Shown piece by piece: positions 59,212 to 64,000 of a stretch of DNA of 64,000 nucleotides (within the stretch, counting starts at the first letter, position 1; each line of letters starts with the position of its first letter). The notes under the pieces are model-generated. The model was not told the origin of the DNA, searched no databases, and worked only from the letters and a program-made list of their open reading frames with translations. The translations under genes were made by a program, and so were the position numbers. Origin of the DNA: Flavimaribacter sp024343425 (GTDB taxonomy: Bacteria; Pseudomonadota; Alphaproteobacteria; Rhizobiales; Rhizobiaceae). Where the stretch lies: assembly GCA_965227645.1 (NCBI GenBank), contig OZ245773.1:2666001-2730000 (forward strand), given 5' to 3'.

Positions 59212-60732
59212 CTATCCGAACTTGAAACTGAGTGTTTTCCCGGTATAGCGCGCAAGCTGCTGCAACCGGCCGTCCAGCCGTTCGCCGGCGAAGTCCTTTA
59301 CCTGCTCAGGCAGTTTGAAGACAAGACCGTCCTCGCCGTCCTGTTCGAAATCGATCAACGGCACGATTCCGGGCATTGATGCGGACAGCAGATAGCTGAC
59401 GCGCATCAGACCGCCCAGAAGTTTTGCGAAGGACCGAAACCGCGGCGTTGCTATTTCAGCGATCGCGAGGTTCCGCTCGTCGTGATTGTTGTCGCTCAGC
59501 CCCTCGAACCGATAGAAATTTGCGAGCGCAATATAAGCCCGCCCCGGATGACTGATCGCGGTGAAGGTTCCGTTGGCGATGAGGTTGAAAGACTGCGCGC
59601 CGCGATAGTCCGGATGCGCCCGCCAGCTTATGTCGGCGAGCAGGCAGGCCGCGCGCCTGTAGCGGGCTTCCTCAATCGTCTCCTCGATGCCGAACGCGGC
59701 GAAGGCCTTCCCGGTCCATTCAGCGAGTTCGCGCGCATGTTCCGGCGAACGCGCTCTCAAGATCGCCAGTTCATTGGCCGCCGCCAAAAGCGGATCTTCA
59801 AGTTGCGTCTCGTCGTCAAGAAGGGAATAAAGGTAACCTTCCCGCACACCGAATGCGGAAAAGCAAATCGTCTCCGGTTTCATCGCGTCAATGATTTCGC
59901 GCAAGACCGCCGCGCCATAGGGCAGCAGCAGGCGACGATTGCGGGAAATCGCACGCATCGCTGGATCCTTGGCATCGATCTTGTCGACCTTGTCCAGGAA
60001 CTGCAGCGTTTCGTCCGTGGAGATATTGTAGCCCTGCATCATGTGCAGCGGGTAATCGGTCATCTCCATATGAAGCTTCGCGAGGTTTCGCCAGGTGCCG
60101 CCGACAGCATAGAAGGTTCTGCCCCTGCCCCGTTCGAGTAGCGTCGCCATGGCCATGTTGCGACGCGCGATGGACCGCGCTTCCTGGAGAGACCCGTCAG
60201 CCGCCTCAGCCAGACGCAAGCCGCCGATCGGCAGAGTAATGCCGTCGCCGATATTGCGATCCTCGATGTCGACGAGTTCGAGGGACCCGCCGCCAAGGTC
60301 GCCGACAATGCCGTCGGGATCGAAAAAGGCGCTGATAACGCCCATTGCCGAATAATGCGCTTCCTTGCGACCGCTTAGCACATCGATTTCCTGACCAAGG
60401 ATTTTTTCCGCCTGGCTGATGAAATCGGGACCGTTGGTTGCTTCGCGCGCGGCCGCTGTGGCGAGCACATGCATACGTGTCGCCCGCGCCTGTCTGGACA
60501 GCATGCTGAAACGGTGCAGTGCGGCGAGCGCCCTTTTCACACCCTCGAGATCGAGCATGCCAGAGGTGGCCAGTCCCTTTCCGAGGCCACACAACACCTT
60601 TTCATTGAACAGCACGGTCGGAACGCGGTTCAGTCCTTCGTAGATGACGATACGCACCGAATTCGATCCGATATCGATTACCGATACCGGCGCAATGCCC
60701 GGCAACCGGCCTTGAGCTTCAGATTCGACCAT
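59212..60732 (-). CDS. ppx: Exopolyphosphatase, Ppx/GppA family
   Basis: Cytoplasmic 506-aa phosphatase of the actin-like ATPase fold. The first phosphate loop is SVIDIGSNSVRIVIYEG and the second is GIVGDLGGGSLELVDI. The C-terminal HD-like helical domain is present (ADISWRAHPDYRGAQ). It is encoded 9 bp downstream of ppk on the same strand, the usual pair for making and breaking polyphosphate. A (p)ppGpp phosphatase activity cannot be excluded by sequence. Confidence 0.94.
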   Translation of the reverse strand: MVESEAQGRLPGIAPVSVIDIGSNSVRIVIYEGLNRVPTVLFNEKVLCGLGKGLATSGMLDLEGVKRALAALHRFSMLSRQARATRMHVLATAAAREATNGPDFISQAEKILGQEIDVLSGRKEAHYSAMGVISAFFDPDGIVGDLGGGSLELVDIEDRNIGDGITLPIGGLRLAEAADGSLQEARSIARRNMAMATLLERGRGRTFYAVGGTWRNLAKLHMEMTDYPLHMMQGYNISTDETLQFLDKVDKIDAKDPAMRAISRNRRLLLPYGAAVLREIIDAMKPETICFSAFGVREGYLYSLLDDETQLEDPLLAAANELAILRARSPEHARELAEWTGKAFAAFGIEETIEEARYRRAACLLADISWRAHPDYRGAQSFNLIANGTFTAISHPGRAYIALANFYRFEGLSDNNHDERNLAIAEIATPRFRSFAKLLGGLMRVSYLLSASMPGIVPLIDFEQDGEDGLVFKLPEQVKDFAGERLDGRLQQLARYTGKTLSFKFG

Positions 60733-60741
60733 TCACCCTGT

Positions 60742-62940
60742 TCACTTTGAATTCTTACCCTTGGACAATCGTCCGGCGATCAGCTTGGGAGCGCTGGAAG
60801 CAAGCGCCCCGCCCCGGCCCGACAGGCTGGGATTGGTCATGAAATAGTGCTGAGCGTTGAAAGGCTCCTCGCCCGGCTTGACATCGATGCGGCGCGACGT
60901 CCCGTCCGACAGGATCTCGTAGCTCTGCTGATTGTCGATCAGGTTTCCGAGCATGATCTGCGATTGTACCTGCTCCTTGACCGTAGGGTTCTTCAACGGC
61001 GTCATGGTTTCGACGCGACGATCCAGATTTCTCGGCATCATGTCCGCGGAGCCGATATAAACAATCGAATTCTCGCTGGGGAGACCGTAGCCGTTGCCAA
61101 AACAGACAATGCGGCTGTGTTCGAGGAAACGTCCGACAATCGATTTGACGCGAATATTGTCCGACAGGCCGGGCACCTGCGGCCGCAGGCAGCATATGCC
61201 GCGAATGACAAGGTCGATTTGGACGCCGGCCTGGCTAGCTTTGTAAAGCGAATCTATGATTTCCGGATCAACCAGGGAGTTCATCTTCATCCAGATGGCG
61301 GCCGGACGGCTGTTGCGGGCGTGGTCGATTTCCGCGTCAATATGCTCCAGCATGCGCTTGCGAAGCGTGGCCGGCGATACGGCGAGATTCATGCGCTCCG
61401 TCGGCTTGCCGTATCCAGTGATGAAGTTGAAGATGTGGGCGACATCGCTGGCGACTTCAGGATCACAGGTAAAGAACGACAGATCCGTGTAAATCTTCGC
61501 TGTCACCGTGTGGTAGTTGCCCGTGCCAAGGTGACAATAACTGACGAGCCTGCCCTCCTCGCGGCGCACCACGAGCGACATCTTCGCATGGGTTTTCAGC
61601 TCCAGGAAGCCGAAGACAACCTGTACGCCCGCGCGCTCCAGGTCCCGCGCCCAGCGGATATTAGCCTCTTCGTCGAACCGCGCGCGCAGTTCAACCAGAG
61701 CCGTGACCGACTTGCCCATCTCCGCCGCATCGATCAAGGCGCGCACGATCGGGCTGTCGTTCGAAGTACGGTAAAGGGTCTGCTTGATGGCGAGGACATC
61801 CGGGTCGCGCGCCGCCTGCCGCAGGAACTGCACCACCACATCGAAGGATTCGTATGGATGGTGGATGATGATGTCCTTTTCCTCGATCGCGGCGAAGCAA
61901 TCTCCCGCATGTTCACGGATGCGCTCGGGAAAACGGGCGTTATAGGGTTCGAATTTAAGAGCGTCCCGGGGGATATCGACAATCTCGGATATGGTCGAAA
62001 GGGCGAGCAGTCCGGGCAGCGTGGCGACACGATCAGCCGGCACGTTGAGTTCTGTCTGCACGAAGTTGCGCAAGGGATCCGGAAGTTCGGAATCAAACTC
62101 GATGCGGATCACCGAACCGCGACGCCGGCGCTTCAGAGCGCGTTCGAACAACCGCACGAGGTCTTCGGCTTCTTCCTCCACCTCGATATCGCTGTCGCGG
62201 ATGATCCGAAACGTCCCGCTTTCGGTTACGTCGTAGCCCGGAAACAGAACTTCCATGAACTGCTCGACGATGTCTTCAAGCGAGATAAAGCGCATCTTGC
62301 CGTTCTCGCGCTCCGGCAACAGGTAGAAGCGCTTCAGCGCGACCGGCAACCTGACAAGGCCGGTCATCGGCTCTCTGGTCTGACGTTCGTACAACTGCAG
62401 GACGAGAGAAAACCCCAGATTGGGAATAAATGGAAACGGATGGGCGGGATCGATCGACAAGGGCGTCAACACCGGGAATATCGATTCGATGAATTCCTTG
62501 CGGAGCCATTCCAGGTCGGCGTTGTCGAGCGAACCAGGGCGGACTATGTGGATGCCTTCCTCGGCAAGGTATTGCTGGAGGACGGCGAGCGAGGCGAGTT
62601 GCTCCAACTGCAGCTTGCCGATTTCCCCCAGCGCCTCCTCGAGCTGTTGTAGCGGCGTGCGGCCATCCGCGGAACGATTGAGAATCCCCTCGCGAATCTG
62701 GGCTTCGAGGCCGGCGACACGCACCATGAAGAATTCATCGAGGTTGGCGGCGGAGATTGAAAGGAACCGCACCCGCTCCAGCAGCGGATGCGCGCTGTTC
62801 TGGGTTTCCTCGAGCACACGGCGATTGAATTGCAACCAGGACAGTTCCCGGTTGATGAACCGCTCTGGGCTCTGCATCAGGGACTCGACATCGGCTTCTG
62901 CGGATGCGTCAATACCGGCTTGCGTCGGTTTGTCGTCCAT
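60742..62940 (-). CDS. ppk: Polyphosphate kinase 1
   Basis: Reversible synthesis of polyphosphate from ATP, 732 aa. The N-terminal domain begins FINRELSWLQFNRRVLEE. The first catalytic histidine is in CHLGTGNYHTVTAKIYTD, and the second lies in the segment FLEHSRIVCF of the C-terminal domain. The DMMPRNLDRRVE stretch is typical. It lies between an Hda-like gene and ppx, an order common in Rhizobiales. Confidence 0.96.
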   Translation of the reverse strand: MDDKPTQAGIDASAEADVESLMQSPERFINRELSWLQFNRRVLEETQNSAHPLLERVRFLSISAANLDEFFMVRVAGLEAQIREGILNRSADGRTPLQQLEEALGEIGKLQLEQLASLAVLQQYLAEEGIHIVRPGSLDNADLEWLRKEFIESIFPVLTPLSIDPAHPFPFIPNLGFSLVLQLYERQTREPMTGLVRLPVALKRFYLLPERENGKMRFISLEDIVEQFMEVLFPGYDVTESGTFRIIRDSDIEVEEEAEDLVRLFERALKRRRRGSVIRIEFDSELPDPLRNFVQTELNVPADRVATLPGLLALSTISEIVDIPRDALKFEPYNARFPERIREHAGDCFAAIEEKDIIIHHPYESFDVVVQFLRQAARDPDVLAIKQTLYRTSNDSPIVRALIDAAEMGKSVTALVELRARFDEEANIRWARDLERAGVQVVFGFLELKTHAKMSLVVRREEGRLVSYCHLGTGNYHTVTAKIYTDLSFFTCDPEVASDVAHIFNFITGYGKPTERMNLAVSPATLRKRMLEHIDAEIDHARNSRPAAIWMKMNSLVDPEIIDSLYKASQAGVQIDLVIRGICCLRPQVPGLSDNIRVKSIVGRFLEHSRIVCFGNGYGLPSENSIVYIGSADMMPRNLDRRVETMTPLKNPTVKEQVQSQIMLGNLIDNQQSYEILSDGTSRRIDVKPGEEPFNAQHYFMTNPSLSGRGGALASSAPKLIAGRLSKGKNSK

Positions 62941-62986
62941 ATCCTAGCTCCGGGCGGGAATTCCTGATCCGCGCCGCACAATCGGA

Positions 62987-63709
62987 CTATAACACGTCTT
63001 CATGATGATCCCGATCTTCCAGTTCCTGCAACACGTCCGCAGCGATGCGTCGGTTTATCCTGCTGCCCCGCGAGAGCGCAAGATTGTCCATCCGGTGCAC
63101 GATCAGTTGAGCAGCGTCAAGTGACCTTTCCATTCTGTTCACAAGGTACGAGACCACCTTCTCATCTACGCCCAATTGCCTGTCGGCGAACAGCTTGACG
63201 ATGACGCGAGCCAGGAGTTCGTCGTCAGGTTCGCCAATCTCGACAATGGTTGCGGCTTTCAGTCGCGATCTGAGATCAGGAAGGTCCACTGGCCAACCGG
63301 CAGGCCAGATGCGCGACGTGACAAGCATCGATGTGCGATGCTGTAACACCGTGTTGATCAGATGGAAAAGCAGCGTCTGGTCGAAGCCGGTCCGGTCAAT
63401 GTCCTCGATCAGCACCGATCCGCTTTCCGCCGCTTTCAGGTTTTTCTCTTCGCCTGGCATCACCGTGATTTCGGCGGCGCACGCCCGATCCCGCCAGATA
63501 TTGGCGAGATGCGTCTTGCCCGAGCCTGTAGGGCCAGCGAGGATCGTGACCGGTGAAGGCCAGGCTGGCCAGTCGTCAATCAGCCGGATGGCCTGGCTAA
63601 CTGGATCCGACACGACGAGATCATCGCGCGACGTGCTGGCGTCGTGTGCGAATCCCAGGGGCAGTTGGTCGTTCGGCCGATTGGCAGGTGTATGATCGCT
63701 ACGGCTCAT
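62987..63709 (-). CDS. DnaA-related regulatory protein, HdaA-like
   Basis: A 240-aa AAA+ protein related to the ATPase domain of DnaA, as in Hda/HdaA, which promotes DnaA-ATP hydrolysis in replication control. The P-loop is LAGPTGSGKTHLANI and the Walker B region VLIEDIDR. The C-terminal sensor region is present (LNR-like VNRMERSLDAAQLIVHRMD). It lacks the DnaA domain IV DNA-binding helix. In Caulobacter the equivalent is HdaA. The gene overlaps the end of the PerM gene by 11 bp. Confidence 0.9.
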   Translation of the reverse strand: MSRSDHTPANRPNDQLPLGFAHDASTSRDDLVVSDPVSQAIRLIDDWPAWPSPVTILAGPTGSGKTHLANIWRDRACAAEITVMPGEEKNLKAAESGSVLIEDIDRTGFDQTLLFHLINTVLQHRTSMLVTSRIWPAGWPVDLPDLRSRLKAATIVEIGEPDDELLARVIVKLFADRQLGVDEKVVSYLVNRMERSLDAAQLIVHRMDNLALSRGSRINRRIAADVLQELEDRDHHEDVL

Positions 63710-64000
63710 CGCCCTGTCTTTCCGTCACCGACACGGTGAGTTCCACGTCCTTGTCCGCTCCACCTTCGTAGAGGTCGCTTTGCAGATACCGTTTGAGGGC
63801 GAAACGAACCAGAACGGCTGTCGCGGCGGCCGCGGGCACGGCGATCATCAGTCCGACGAATCCAAATAGCGAACCGAAGGCGAAGAGCGCGAACATGAGC
63901 CAAACCGGGTGGAGGTTGACGCTTTTACCGACGAGTTTCGGTTGCAGAATGTTGCCTTCCAGGAACTGTCCGGAGAAAAAGACAAGGAGCACGATGCCGA
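63699..64000 (-). CDS. AI-2E/PerM-family transporter (5' partial)
   Basis: Only the C-terminal 100 or so residues are in the window; the gene runs off the right edge and the true start lies beyond. The segments GNILQPKLVGKSVNLHPVW and FGFVGLMIAVPAAA are diagnostic of the AI-2E transporter family (PF01594). Last residues are TERQGDEP. It sits upstream of the hda-like gene, as in other Rhizobiales where purM/purN follow. Transport substrate unknown. Confidence 0.9.
   Translation of the reverse strand, partial: GIVLLVFFSGQFLEGNILQPKLVGKSVNLHPVWLMFALFAFGSLFGFVGLMIAVPAAAATAVLVRFALKRYLQSDLYEGGADKDVELTVSVTERQGDEP

Noticed and set aside
60847..62652. Long open frame (601 codons) on the plus strand across ppk
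   Set aside because: It lies entirely opposite ppk, whose motifs are complete. The translation is rich in Arg, His and Asp and shows no family pattern; it is a GC-rich shadow frame.
1..64000. tRNA, rRNA or CRISPR arrays
   Set aside because: No cloverleaf-like segment, rRNA stretch or regularly spaced repeat was noticed when reading the gaps; a dedicated RNA search was not possible.

Overview
The window looks like a chromosome segment of an alphaproteobacterium of the order Hyphomicrobiales (Rhizobiales), perhaps near Phyllobacteriaceae or Mesorhizobium-like genera. The case rests on GC-rich coding and on blocks of gene order known from that order: bamE beside the Cbp3-type chaperone, DUF177, plsX-fabH-ihfA-merR; glyA-nrdR-ribD-ribE-ribH-nusB; an ldtR-type MarR regulator; hemB-RDD-bpt-parC; and perM-hdaA-ppk-ppx. 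Genus-level placement is inference. No rRNA, tRNA or CRISPR array was seen.

Region by region: (1) 1-6057, a tightly packed plus-strand catabolic operon: the end of an ABC ATPase gene, its permease, a cytosine-deaminase-like amidohydrolase, a GlcD-like flavoprotein, two flavodoxin-fold reductases and a creatininase-family hydrolase. It looks like uptake and breakdown of an unidentified, probably N-containing cyclic compound. (2) 6.1-14.1 kb, core housekeeping: MerR, IhfA, FabH, PlsX, DUF177, cytochrome bc1 chaperone, BamE and a proton-pumping pyrophosphatase. (3) 14.2-18.2 kb, an MFS transporter and a dimethylglycine/sarcosine-dehydrogenase-like flavoprotein, both on the minus strand. (4) 18.3-23.5 kb, an overlapping four-gene plus-strand operon: membrane sensor nucleotide cyclase, PrmC-like methyltransferase, solute-binding-protein/permease fusion, and a second permease, with no ATPase gene. 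This is the most unusual system in the window. (5) 23.7-29.4 kb, the riboflavin/NusB/NrdR/GlyA block with a PAP2 phosphatase between nrdR and glyA. (6) 29.6-37.7 kb, L,D-transpeptidase, a lysine-forming saccharopine-dehydrogenase-like protein, fumarase C, LdtR, a small membrane protein, an enoyl-CoA-hydratase-family protein, HemB and an RDD protein. (7) 37.8-43.2 kb, an accessory insertion in the hemB-RDD-bpt neighbourhood: a DUF4153 membrane protein, an intact IS5-family element sitting exactly at its 3' end, and an SLC13-type permease. (8) 43.2-56.2 kb, Bpt leucyl/arginyl-transferase, agmatinase-like ureohydrolase, ParC, two related MFS transporters, a secreted protein of unknown function, AspS, RNase D and a glycosyltransferase gene broken by one frameshift. 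(9) 56.5-64 kb, a SulP anion transporter, dienelactone hydrolase, Ppx, Ppk, Hda-like protein and the end of an AI-2E/PerM-family gene.

Most genes are housekeeping. The accessory material is concentrated at the left end, at 14-23.5 kb, and at 37.8-43.2 kb. Boundaries given as start-codon choices rest on visible ribosome-binding sites and on recognised family N-termini; no alignment or search was run.
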